Origin: Tupaia tana
Taxonomy: Eukaryota > Chordata > Mammalia > Scandentia > Tupaiidae
Reading direction: 5' to 3'
Assembly: GCA_026018925.1 (NCBI GenBank)
Contig: JAKSZU010000004.1
Span: forward strand, 39,017,233 to 39,081,232
Length of the DNA stretch: 64,000 bases
Positions 48,001 through 59,900 of the stretch are shown in pieces; within the stretch, counting starts at the first letter, position 1, and the number at the start of each line of letters is the position of its first letter. Under the pieces are notes generated by a model, which was not told the DNA's origin, did not search any database, and saw only the letters and a list, made by a program, of their open reading frames with translations. The translations under genes and the position numbers were made by a program.

Positions 48001-49118
48001 CTATGTCCAGGTTAAATCAACCTTATAAAGTTTATTTCAGATATAAACTCTATTATTTTCAAAAACTGCCTTTTGAAATAGAGCTTCCATTTTGGAAATT
48101 TTTAAACTTTGTACAATAATCTACAATGGATACATGATTTAACATACCAGAAGACCGATATCTTGTCTATTTTATTGACAATGGAATAATTCCTGCACAA
48201 TGAACAAATGAATTTTAGAAAGTAGGTAAGTTCACAAATATGGAATTATGAATGAGGATTAGGGAGTTAAAATGCTGAGTTTGTGAAAATCATAGCAGAG
48301 AGGAGGGCTTTTCAGAAACATTTGCAATGCTTTTCCAAGTGTAATCTTGGGTTCGCCAGGCCTGACACAGATCTATCCATCAATTTATTTACTTAACATC
48401 TTTTGATTATCTCCTACATATATGCTAGGAACTGTGGTAGGTATTGGATCTAATAAAAATAAGGTGTTTCCTAGTCTCCAGAAGCTCATGGTATAATAGA
48501 AAGAGACATGAACATAAATAATTTATTTTTTTAACAAAATGTGATAAATTAAGGAATGGACACAGGCACAGGTCTTTGAGGAGCACACACAGGAGGAGAT
48601 CCTCTTAGTAGAAGAGGTGATGCTCAGATAAGTAGTAAATCTGATTTACACAGGTAGGATGTGGCAGAGATTGGTGATTGTCAACTCGGACTAATACACA
48701 ATAACATAATAGATGCTAGTAAAGACTAGTTTAATTCAGAAGTTTTTGGAACCAAGGATAAAATGATTAATTACATGTATTTTAGCCTGTACTTTCCAAA
48801 TAGCATAGCTTTTACTTTATCTCTTCTAGCTCACCCTGGACTTTATGGATCATTATAGTTTACTTAATACAAATAACATGTATTGAGTGTTTTGTTAGAT
48901 TGGCAAAGGATATTTTCTTTTTGTAATATTTACCAAGGTAACTGTACATATGCCATTTTCCAACATAGACATTAAATTCCAAGGCAGAGCTTTTGCTGAG
49001 CGCTTTATATAAAATTCTACAAATAGAAATCATTGTCCACACAATACAGAGCTAGCAGCTGAATATGTCTAGCTCAGTCCTTGCTTCCTGAAATGATAGA
49101 TCTTAGGTACTTTATTCT

Positions 49119-49410
49119 TTTTATTTATTTTTTCTTTTTTTGGAGAGGTTTTTGCTACAGGGCCCATGCGCTCGCCAGAAAGACAGAGAGAGAGACAGAG
49201 AGACAGAAAGTGAGAAATCCACCACCCTCCCCCCCCCCCCCCGAGGGGGGAAGGCCATGCTGCAATCCCTTCTTCTTCATTGTCCTCTTGGGATCTTGGG
49301 CATGCACGCACACACGCCTGGCATGAGTTTAAGCCATCGGGTCCTGGAATTGAACTGCGGCTGACTACATGGGAGTCCAGTGACATAGCCGTTATGCTAA
49401 CTGCTGGTCC
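49119..49410 (-). mobile_element. tRNA-derived SINE with expanded C-run
   Basis: GGAGAGGTTTTTGCTACAGG, a C run of 14 then GAGGGGGGAAGGCC at the hairpin, TTGAACTGCGGCTGAC, CGTTATGCTAACTGCTGGTC. Target duplication CTTAGGTACTTTATTCT / CTTAAGTATTTTATTCT. Confidence 0.92.
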
Positions 49411-49984
49411 CTTAAGTATTTTATTCTATTATCAGTTTGATGAAAATTGTATATAGGTTCCCGTGAGAGCATATATTATGATTTCAAAGTTTATTCAAAA
49501 TCTGAGTTCTCAGTTCTCTTTTCTGTCTTGTTTAATTTAGAAGATCATCCAAAGATTGGAGAAGTAGGGATAATTATCATCTATTTTTTATGTAAGGATT
49601 ATCTCATATATTTTCCTTTATCAGGTATTTACATTTAGTAGTGCTATTTTAAAAAGTAATATACATGATTAAAACAGTACCAAGTTTGTACATATTAAAA
49701 TATAATACTCCTCCATATCTACAAAAAGTTAGCAACAGTGACTGATTTCTTGCAAATATCTTGTAGAAAGCAATGTAAGAAACCAACATATAAATCTGTA
49801 TTTAAATTTAATAAGACAGAATAAAAAGAGATAAAGGACAGGATGAATAATAAGTTTCCTAAGCAGACCATTCCTTCAAACTCCATTTTCTCTGAAAAGG
49901 TAACGATATATTGTACAACTCTAAATTTATTGGATACAAAGACAACAAATGGTCTTGAGGAATTTTTTATTTTAAGAGAATGGG

Positions 49985-50190
49985 AACTATTATTAATTGA
50001 GGTCACACTATATGCAGATTCTGTGCCAGGTACCTTGTGCATATTATCTCATTTGAGCAGTCACACATGTCATGAAAGAAGTATTATCCCCATATTATAA
50101 AGAAGCAAACTACATCTGAGAGAGGCTGTTAATTTTTTGTTTCCCTCAGGTGGTGAGTAATGGAACCACAAGTGGAACCCAGTTCTGCAT
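49985..50190 (+). repeat. MIR SINE remnant
   Basis: CACTATATGCAGATTCTGTG, GTGCATATTATCTCATTTGA, GTATTATCCCCATATTATAA follow the MIR core. Confidence 0.6.
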
Positions 50191-50219
50191 AATTCCAATA
50201 TTGATGCTCTTTCCATGTA

Positions 50220-50305
50220 TTAGGTTGCCAGGAAGGTCACGATGTATTTTTCTATGTTTCTCTATGTGAAAATGTGTCATGACTTTCCTGACAACCCAGT
50301 GTATA
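50220..50305. mobile_element. palindromic mariner-like MITE, best copy
   Basis: TTAGGTTGCCAGGAAGGTCA on the left and TGACTTTCCTGACAACCCAG on the right form near-perfect inverted arms, TA-flanked on the left. Same family as the ends at 31152 and 31882-31971. Confidence 0.75.
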
Positions 50306-51837
50306 AATTCTAGATCCTGCATATTATGTTTAGTATTTTGATTATAAATAGATATGATAGCTGACATTAGCTCAGTGGTTAAAAAACAATCCCTAACAAG
50401 CATCTGTATCTGCAAATTTATCCTTCTCAAATTTCTAATTAATATCACTTTGTATTTGACATTATAAAGCTATAAATATTCAGTAGAGTCAAATCCCTTT
50501 TAAGAGATTCCCATACACTAAAAAGAGCTGCATCAAAGCAGGCCTGCAGATGGCACTGCTGCCTATGAGTCACTAAAATCTAACTCACTAATAGATTTCT
50601 TTAAAAAGAAATACATAATAATTACTTTAGAAATTATCCAACACTGATTCCAAAATATAAATTTCAACCAATATTGAATTATTTATAAATAGTATAGTTC
50701 CTTTCAATTTATGGTTGATGTTGAAATTTAATTTTCCATTTAATGAACAATGAGCATAATGCTTAATAGCATTTCAGGTCAGCAACAGGTGCAAGGTAAA
50801 TCTTAATGGATGGGACACATGAATATCAATGAAGCTAGGGAAGAGAAAAATTTGGATTCTTTGCTTGAGCCTAAGGAGCTGCTCGACAGATCACTCTGCA
50901 ATTAGAAGACAGATTGAGACTGCCAATATCTAAAGATAGATGCCTTCAGAATTTCCCAGTTGTACATCAGAAAGTTAATGAAAAAACATGAATAGGAGTC
51001 TGAGATATTGTACACAATGAGCAAGAATTGCATTTTTAGTGCAATCATGAATTTTCGAGACAAGTTATTACTAATCCTCTAACCCTAGCCAGTCTTTCTC
51101 TTGAGCAGTTAAGAGCTATAAATTTCTGCAGAGAGAATACTCCAAGATTTTCAGTTGTATCTGGGTAACATTATAAATGACTCAAACTTTCATTTCTAGA
51201 TCACCCATAAGATAGACATTACTTTTTAATAAAATACAATCAATACTACACTAAAAACATAACCAGTTTTCATACCTCTGTGTCTCAATTATTAATACAA
51301 AACTGTTTCTTTTAACACTAGGTATCCCCTGTAGTGAGGCTCATGTTACTGAGTCATTCATTCCCTCAGTTGCCAGGAATATTGGCTGCCTTTTTTTAGG
51401 AAGTCTGACTGGCTAAAGGGAGTTTCGTTACATGGCATTATATCTTCTCCACAGATCAGCCCCTATCCAGTAACTGGTTTATATCAAGGTACAAAGACCC
51501 AGTCATCTTACTTTGGAATAATTTAGAAAGGTTATCCCAGCTCTGGATCCTACTATGGGATCAGCTGAGGTCTTTATCAGAACTGCATTGCAGTTAATTT
51601 TTTTTTTTTTTTTTTTTTTGCTCTATTCCTCATCACTTTTCTACAAGTGTTGTTATCAAGTAGATTTTCCTACACAAGCATTTGTCTCAGTATTATGAGA
51701 AATATAACCTAAGATAGAGGTAGGTGTGATCCTAGGAAGCTGACAGGATCTCCCAGCAAAGACAGCAAATCTAAAACAGTATCATTCAATTGTTTTCTGG
51801 ATCTCATAGTTTTCTTTATTGACATTAACAACTCAGG

Positions 51838-52030
51838 GGGAAGAGAGAGAGACTCTTTAATGGCACATGGTCACATCGTAATCTTTTCTCCTCCATTTAA
51901 CTATACCATTGGGATTATGGATGCACACATATGCACTCAGTATGGTTTTCAAGTTGATGGGTCTGAGATTCAAACCAGTCAGCCATTTGGTTTCCAGCTC
52001 TTGATTCACCAAGCTTAACCACTGTGGGAT
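51838..52030 (-). mobile_element. degenerate SINE
   Basis: GGAAGAGAGAGAGAC, CATCGTAATCTTTTCTCCTC, GATTCAAACCAGTCAGCC, CTTAACCACTGTGG. Confidence 0.5.
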
Positions 52031-52059
52031 TATGCTCTTTGTCACACTTAAAAAATTTT

Positions 52060-53100
52060 AGCCATTATTTCTGGCTGATAATTTTGTATCCTCTCTTCAA
52101 CTTCCCAGCCTCCAGTTACACACATTACTGCTTCCTATTTTTATGAAAAATTAGGCTCTGTTCACTTGTTTTTCTATTTTGGATAGTTCCTATTACTGCT
52201 CTTAAGCTGAAAGATACTTTTTCCTCATATCTAATTTGTTCATAATCACATTTCATGTATTTCTCATTTTGGATATTGTATTTTTCACCTCTAGTTTTAC
52301 TTGGATTTTTTTTTTTTATATCTTCCATTTCAATTACTATGTTCCTAATTTCCATTTCACATCAGAATACAGTTATAGTATTTATAATAACTAAGTTTAT
52401 GTCTGTTATAATTCCATTATCTCTGTCACTTCTAGTTTTTTTTTAAAATTTTCTTCTCTGGTTATGGGTCATATTTTTTGTTTCTTTGCTTTTTTGGTAA
52501 TTTTTTTATTAGATGTTGGAGGTTGTGATTTTTACACTTTTAATTGATGAAAAGAAATTGATATTTCTTTTTTTAAAAAAGTTTATTTCTTCTCTAAGTG
52601 AAAGAAAGGATCCCTAGCAGGATCCTGATGGCATGATGCACTAGCCTCAGCCAGTCCTGGATCATGGGGACATAACATACCTGGTGAACTCCAGGAGGTC
52701 TCCAGATGAGAACAGGCAACCTTCCATGTGGGTCAGTCTTGCAGAGCATTGCATGTTTTTGCTTTGCCACTGTCGGACGCACTCTATTTATCGAGGGTTG
52801 AAGTTTGTTCTGGCATACAGTAAGTTACTTTGAAGATTACTTTGACCATTTCGAGACTTGCTTTTAAGATGCTATGGTGGATCAATTTCATCTTTTATTC
52901 TTGAGCTAATTTGGCTCTGATATTCAAACACGACCTTAGAAGGATGTCACCCAACATCCTATGTATTACTAGCTCTCTCTATCCTGACTTGCAGAACAAG
53001 TATTCCCAACTCTTGAGTTCCAAAAATTGTTTGGTTTACCATGTTCTAGCCATTCTTTCATTGATCTTATTAATAACTACTGAAGCCATTTCTTTTATTC
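52060..53100 (-). repeat. old LINE-like fragment with nested SINE
   Basis: GGTCATATTTTTTGTTTCTT, TTATTAGATGTTGGAGGTTG and AAGTTTGTTCTGGCATACAG resemble an old mammalian L1-related repeat. The SINE at 52570-52790 interrupts it. Confidence 0.4.
52570..52790 (-). mobile_element. third SINE family, copy 2
   Basis: GGAGGTCTCCAGATGAG, CCATGTGGGTCAGTCTTGCA, TTTGCCACTGTCGGAC. Counterpart of 36130-36342. Confidence 0.5.
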
Positions 53101-55624
53101 ATACCTATTAATATTCAGCAAGTATACCACAGAACTATACTGCAGATCTTTTGAACTCTTTTCCTTTTGGAGCTCTCCCAGTCATAATGAACTCAGTCAT
53201 CTCTAGCTCCACAATGCAACAAGGCAATGGGGCTTTGTTTTAGTTCCTCTGCCGACACTGTAAAGTTCAAATCCTTTGTTTTTCTTTTCTCAGGGATTAT
53301 AGCCCTGTTACCTGTAGTCCAATGTCTCTTAAACAGTTGTTTCATATATTTTGTCTGGTTTTCCAGTTACTTATGGAAGAAAAGGCAATACAGAGGTCAA
53401 CTAATAAATATAGAGATGGATTTTGACACAAAAATTGTTTTTACAATAAGCAAAAGTCAACATTGCTTTTACTTGTCTTATATATCCCTTATATATACAT
53501 TTTTTCGGTATACATTCTGAGAGATTTTCAGGACAGGTAATAACAGCTATAATGTATTTTTTTCAGTTCTAGAAAATAAAAACTTTGTAGTAAAAGGATT
53601 CTTAATTGCTATACTGTATTATATTTCAAACAACTTAGTTTATCTCAGTGAACTGACTGTACTTCTTTTAATTTAGTTTAATATTAAAACTAGTTATTCT
53701 TCACTTCTTTCCCAGAAATGCTTTTATTTCATCTTTCTCTCCCATACGTACAAACGCACCTTTATTACCTCCATATTCAATGGGTAGAATACGTTTTGGC
53801 AGTACAGATTACCAGGATATAAAATTCCAGAATTCTTTATTTCCATTAAACAAGAGGTCAAAAATATTACCACTGATAGGGAGGCAAAATATTGTGAAAT
53901 ATAAGAACAGAAATTTTAAAGGCGTTTTAATCAGTAGAGATCTCACATTTAATACAATAAAGAGGAAAAGACTTAAAAAAATTGAGGATGGCTTGCTAAT
54001 TTCAAGAATTAAATATATTGCCTTTTTAAACTACCATGATTTGGTTAGGTAGATGTTTTTCATTTATATTTTATAGATAAAGAACCAGAGAATTTGTTTT
54101 CCAGAAATAGAAACACAGTAATGAAAAATTCTATGTACTTTCCATGACTAAATGCTAAATTAATGTCTAGACAATGTGGGGAGAGTGTATCATTATATAA
54201 TACCACATGGCAAGAAATGCTTAGAGGTAGTGGTGGCAATTATTTCTGGGATCAGAATTATAATTCATAAAATAACCAGACATTTTCTGATCTGGTAGAA
54301 TCTGTGCATTCCCACAAGTTTGTTAGAATATTTCACACCTTTCTCTTTAAACATGCAACATCCTCCCCATTCTCCACTTTACTCTCAGTAGTTAGCTTTG
54401 GTATTTCCTGAGAAACAAAAAGTAACCAAAGAATTTCTACACATAAGTAAAAATCAAATCCACCAATCAATCCACCTACATCTAACTTAAAAACTCTGCC
54501 TTTCTATTAGAATGGACTCTGTCCATGCTCCAGCCTGAAGCTCTCTACCTATGTACAGGATTCCGCATGCTTTCACAGACTCAAGAGTATTTCTTCTGAA
54601 GATATCCAGGCTTTCCTTCCACAATAAATGTCCCTTTTTGATCAAAGATGTTCAGCCATTGTATACAATTAGAACCTCTATTTTATAATAGTTTAATAAA
54701 ACTCACCAACTGTTTACAATTTTGTTTTGGTTCATGTCTGCCCAAATCAATTGAAGACATTTTGTTAGTATTTGTTTTAGTGAGTACTTATTCTAGTTCA
54801 ACTCTGCTAAATACTATATGAATTATACTATATAATCCTCACAATGACCCTAAAAGGAACTATTATAACATTCCATTTTACAGCAAGGGGAAACAGGCTT
54901 AGAGAGTTGTTGTTAATGGTTATTTAGTCTAAGAATACTGGCTAGTAAATAACACAGTGGGATTCAAACTTTACTTTAGAGTTCCTGTTATTAATGTCAA
55001 CATTTTATACCATGTATTTTGTAACCTCAATTGCATACATACTGATAAAAATGAATGCTTACTCTCTTTATAATATTCACATATTTAATGCCAATAAATA
55101 CAAAAGGAAAATAAAATTGTTAAAAAATCCCTAAGTGTTTACTTGATTTGCAACATAATTCACATTATTATGTATCTTTAAACAGGAGAAGTTTTAGTAT
55201 ATACATAACTCAGTAAGAATTCTAATTTGGCCCAATAATTAAATAGGTAGGGTTTCTGGAGTAAAGGTATATTCACCATTTTCTGTCCAAGCTTTTAATC
55301 AAAAATAGTAATGTTAAATGAACCACTTTCACTTTATAGATCAATAAACATTAAGAAATCAGAATAGTCATTAAATATTGAGCGTCTATTACATCCTAGT
55401 CATTATGTAATTTTTACACCTAAGGAATAGATATTAAACAACCTTGGAGTAATAAATTAAAGAAAACTTGCTTTAAGTATGTACTGAGTCAATCAAGCAG
55501 GAATTTTGAAAACCTTGTGAAGATTAGAAACATTTATAGTTGGCATTTATTCTCCCAATGAAAAAATGTCAGTATGCCACCACCTTGACATTTACTTAAT
55601 TATTTATGAAAAGGATTTAGGTCA

Positions 55625-55765
55625 CTGGTTCTCAAAGTTGGCTGAATTTTGGAATCATCTAGAGAATTAAAAAAATAAAATACTAATACCTGTAATAATA
55701 TCCCTAAAACAGATTTAATTGGTCCAAGGAAGACCCTGGCCATATGAGTGGTTTTTGAACTGTGC
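55625..55765 (+). mobile_element. hAT-Charlie (MER20-like) remnant
   Basis: CACTGGTTCTCAAAGTTGGC, GGAATCATCTAGAGAATT and CAGATTTAATTGGTCC follow the wording of mammalian non-autonomous hAT elements. A related element encloses copy A at 18.9-19.1 kb. Confidence 0.55.
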
Positions 55766-55787
55766 ACTTTCTAGTCAGTCCTTCAGC

Positions 55788-55925
55788 CCATCAGATTCTG
55801 GGCACTCATGAATGTGATAGCATGTTTCAGGCTGACTGGGCCACGGATTTGAACCATGGTCACCATGGAGGATCTGGCTTTTTTTGAACGGTATATTACC
55901 ACCGCACCACAGAGTTGGCCCATGC
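55788..55925 (-). mobile_element. second SINE family, copy 2
   Basis: GATTTGAACCATGGTCACCA and CACCGCACCACAGAGTTGGC match 13858-14090. Confidence 0.5.
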
Positions 55926-56208
55926 ACTGGCCCAAGGGAGATTGGTGTGTTTCCCTTGTTTAGAAAAAAAATAACTTTAGAGAAAATATTTTCTGTTTAT
56001 TCATAATTGTCTTTACATATTTGGAACAATGGAAGTCACATAGCAGTTGTTAAATAAACATCTTTTGAAAGAACACATGATTGACTTACACTTCCTTTTA
56101 TATCTCCATCTTTTAGCAGATTATAAGAATTACAAATATATATATTGAAAAAAGTGAATGACTAAAGCAGTTAGGATAATGTTTAAGGCTAAACCAAACT
56201 CTTTTATG

Positions 56209-56231
56209 ATATATATATATATATATATATA
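56209..56231. repeat. (TA)n microsatellite
   Basis: Eleven or so AT units in the presumed 3' UTR. Confidence 0.9.
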
Positions 56232-56412
56232 CATTTTAAAAACATATACGTATATAAATAGAGCAAACATAGAAAAAGAATATACAAAAGAGTGCAACAT
56301 GTAGCAGTTGAGAATTCATTTTGAGTTTTCAAATAGTCTTCATATTCTTACACTTAGGAATGAAGAAATAACCCTAAACAACTAGTTCTTTAATATACAT
56401 AAGCACATATGC

Positions 56413-56416
<4 letters not shown>

Positions 56417-56457
<41 letters not shown>

Positions 56458-56472
56458 CAAACACACACACAG
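56417..56472. repeat. (CA)n microsatellite
   Basis: About 38 bp of AC, a TGCA interruption, then ten more bases. Confidence 0.95.
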
Positions 56473-56777
56473 AATCACAGCTTAATCTTGATGAATATCA
56501 TTCAGTTTTCTACACATGGTACTTTTCCAGACAGTTGTGGTAAAAAAAAAATGTTTCTGGTTAAAATATTTGGTATTACCTACTTTTATGGTATCTAAGT
56601 TGAGATCCAATAGTTTCTTAGCAGTCTCACATTGATAAACTATTTTTGGTACTTCCTTATTATGTAATTTATTTAGGAAAAACCTGATTAATAACAGGTC
56701 GCCACTTTAGTAGCTAGATTCTCAGATATGGCTTCATTTATCAAAGTTTCACAAGTATTAAATAGTTTTTAATTCAG

Positions 56778-56918
56778 TTAGTATCTTAGATTACGAAACT
56801 TTGGTTTTCTTAAAATCAGCATTGGCTGCTTGATGGTAGGTTTGTCACCAAGAAGTGCTACTTCGCTCTCCGTGGTTGGAAATCTTTTCTGATATATCAA
56901 GGGATATTCCTTCTGAAA
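56778..56918 (-). CDS. DEPDC1: DEPDC1 exon 12 and stop
   Basis: 141 nt encoding [20 protein letters not shown] then [20 protein letters not shown] and FRNLRY, with TAA at 56778-56780. The C-terminus is one residue longer than the human FRSLR ending. Confidence 0.95.
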   Translation of the reverse strand, partial: FQKEYPLIYQKRFPTTESEVALLGDKPTIKQPMLILRKPKFRNLRY

Positions 56919-59900
56919 CTTAAAAATGAGATGAGGAGTTAGAAGGTATTTATGTAACATTATTTCTCTAGCTAAAAAAGTGAGTGTTCAACATGTTATA
57001 ATTAAGAATTCAGTGCCATGCCCAGCCATGGTGGTGCAAGTTGGGAAGGTACCTGTGCAGGGTAGCTGAGATCACATAAGAGGTCCAGGTTCGATTTCTC
57101 ACTCAACACAAAACAGGCTGGGCACAGTGACATTTGCCTGTGGTTTTCGGTTATGGGGATGCTGAGGCAGGATGTTTACAATGTGGTGGGACTGTCAAAA
57201 ATTTCCATTTCTTTCGCATCAGTACACACAAACACACGTTAATTCAGAGCCTTTCTCAAATATGGATTACAGAGAGAAGTATTTCATTTTATCCTTTTCT
57301 CTCCCTCTTTTCTCATATGAGAAAAGTATACTGTAAGACAGATCTCTTACATCTTAGTTAACATTCTAGAATCTCTTCTGCTAATTCCCCCTAAAATCCA
57401 GATCTTTTTCTTTCCCAATGGAAAGCATATGAAGGTCACAGGGATTTAATATAGTTCATTTCATTAGTCTTTCATGTCTCAGTCTTGGAATTATATTTGC
57501 AGAATCATGTGGCTAAAAATACTAAACAGTAGTGACAAGTCAAAGACTTATATATTATAATTTAAATTTTGTTAATTGTTTATCAGGCTAACCCAAGCTA
57601 TAATTGTACAAAGCACCAGTAGTAAAACGGAGTATCTATCATTTTGAAATTCAGGATAAAAAGTAAGATCAGGTAGGTATTATTTACGTTATATTTCATA
57701 CTTTAAAAGTAGTTTAATGTACAATACAATGCAGCCTAATATATAGTCTACATATCCAAAATTAAAAATCTAAAATATGGGGACCAGCAGTTAGCGTAAT
57801 GGCTATGTCTCTAGACTCCCACGTAGTCGACCGCGGTTCGTGTCCCGGACCGGGTGGCTTAAAACTCATGCCGGATGCATGTGCATGTGTGCCCAAGATC
57901 CTGAGAGGAGAATGGAGGAGAAGGGATTGCAGCGTGGCCATACCCCTGGGGGGTGATTTCTCACTTTCTGTCTCTCTGTCTCTCTCTGTCTGTCTGGCGA
58001 GTGCACATGCCCTATAGTGAACCCCCCCCCCCCAAAAAAAAAAAACTAAAATACTAAAATAAGAATTGAGATTTTAAATGTTATTAAACAACCAGTATCA
58101 ATATTAGAAAATATTTAACTCATAAGAACTTGCTCATCAGGACCAGCACTTAGCGTAATGGCTATGTTGCTGGACTCCCATGTAGTCGAACATGGCTCGA
58201 GTCCCAGACCGGTGGCTTAAACTCATGCCGGGAGCATGTGTGTGCATGCCCAAGGTCCCAAGAGGAGAATGGAGGAGAAGGGATCACAGTGTGGCCATCC
58301 CCCCAGGGGGTGATTTCTTGCTTTCTGTCTCTCTGGAGAGTGTGCGCACCCTATAGCAAAAACCTCTCTTAAAAAAAAAAAAAGCTTGCTTATCTTTTTT
58401 ACCTGTTTTAGTTTTCTTCTTTTCTCCTTTAGAGGTAAACTCTTGTTTCTAATAATGTTTTCTAAAAGTTCTGCAATTGCAGCTTGAGAGGTAGACACTT
58501 TTTGTTCATCAAACTCCTCTGCACTAATCTGCTTACAGTAAGAGTAAGTTGGCAAGGGAGCTAGTAGTCCATCTTCAGGATCTTGAATCTGTAGTGAATA
58601 AAATAATAAAGTAGAAGTCTTTTAAGTAGGGTCATTGTCTTATTTGGCAAAGTGTTCTTTTGATTGGGTCTACTACCTATCATTTTTGCCACCAAACATT
58701 TAGCACATTAAGAAAGCAATGAATTTATGCAGTAGTGCATTGGAAGTGGTAGCATCTAAAACTTCCAGTTCTACCATCCACTTTTTTATAGCCTTCAGCA
58801 AGTTATTAAACTTCTCTTGGTGTGTTTTTTCATCATTAAAATGGATTAGACGAGGAAAAATATATAAAGTACTTAGCAGACAATATAAATTAAATATGGA
58901 TAGTTATCAACGTTCTTCTTAATCATGGATTTTATTCTTTTAAAAACAGAATAACAATCTAAATGTTTTTTTTTTTATTTTTATTTTTTGGAGAGGTTTT
59001 TCACTATAGGGTGCATGCGCTCGCTGGACAGACAAAGAGAGACATAGAGACAGAAAGCGAGAAATCAGCCCCCAGGGGGGATGGTCACACCGCAATCCCT
59101 TCTCCTCCATTCTCCTCTCGGGATCTTGGGCACGCACGCACACGCGCCCGGTGTGAGTTTTAAGCCACCGGGTCCGGGATGCGAACCGCGGTCGACTACG
59201 TGGGAGTCCAGCAACATAGCCATTACACTAACTGCTGGTTCCCTCTAAATGTTATTTTAATTCAATTTAAAACATCAGTATTCTGATAGCAATAATTAAG
59301 GTATTCATCTGTTTTTGAAGCCTAAATGTACGAACAAAGTCCATAACATCTGTTGATAAAAGAAACTGTAAGAAGTTATGATTACAATCCAGGAAAATAT
59401 TAGGATGGTATGTATAGGGGAAAAAAATATAAGTAAACATATGAATTGGGCAGCCAAAGTTGGAATACAGTAGCTATCTGTGGTTTTAGCTGCTCAGTAT
59501 TCCTCTTTCACTGTTAACAGTTCATTCTATTCTACCTTCTCTACCCTCATCTTTTTTGAACAACTCTAATCTATGTAAATCCAATCAGGATATGGCTTTC
59601 TCTCCATCTTATTCTCAACTATTCAAAGGATGAACATTTAATTTAAGATTAGGCCACAAGTCTCTATCCAGAACTTTTCAATCTGGAAATAGAGGGATGG
59701 CTTTTTTCTCTGGATTGTAAAAGTAAGGCTGGGAACTTGAGTCAGCCAACTCTCCATCATGTGAAGGAGCCATTTATCAAATACAGGACCAAAACAGAAA
59801 TAAGTGCTGGAGGAACAGAAACGGTCCCATTGGTATCTGCGTCCTTAGATTTCATCCTATTCTTGACTTTTGAAGTTGTTTAAGTGAACTGATAGTCTCC

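Larger units (their letters stand above)
53733..56777 (-). other. DEPDC1: probable long DEPDC1 3' UTR
   Basis: The human DEPDC1 3' UTR is long (about 2.7 kb). This stretch is AT-rich and has few young SINEs. Minus-strand AATAAA signals occur near 53733, 53761 and 53836, about 2.9-3.0 kb after the stop, and another near 55996. It also holds a MIR-type piece (54780-54975), a MER20-like piece (55625-55765), an old SINE (55788-55925) and two microsatellites. The true end needs transcript data. Confidence 0.4.
56919..58402 (-). other. DEPDC1 intron 11
   Basis: 1.5 kb holding a 7SL-like fragment (about 57005-57175) and two same-orientation SINEs (57779-58045, 58139-58383). Confidence 0.7.
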
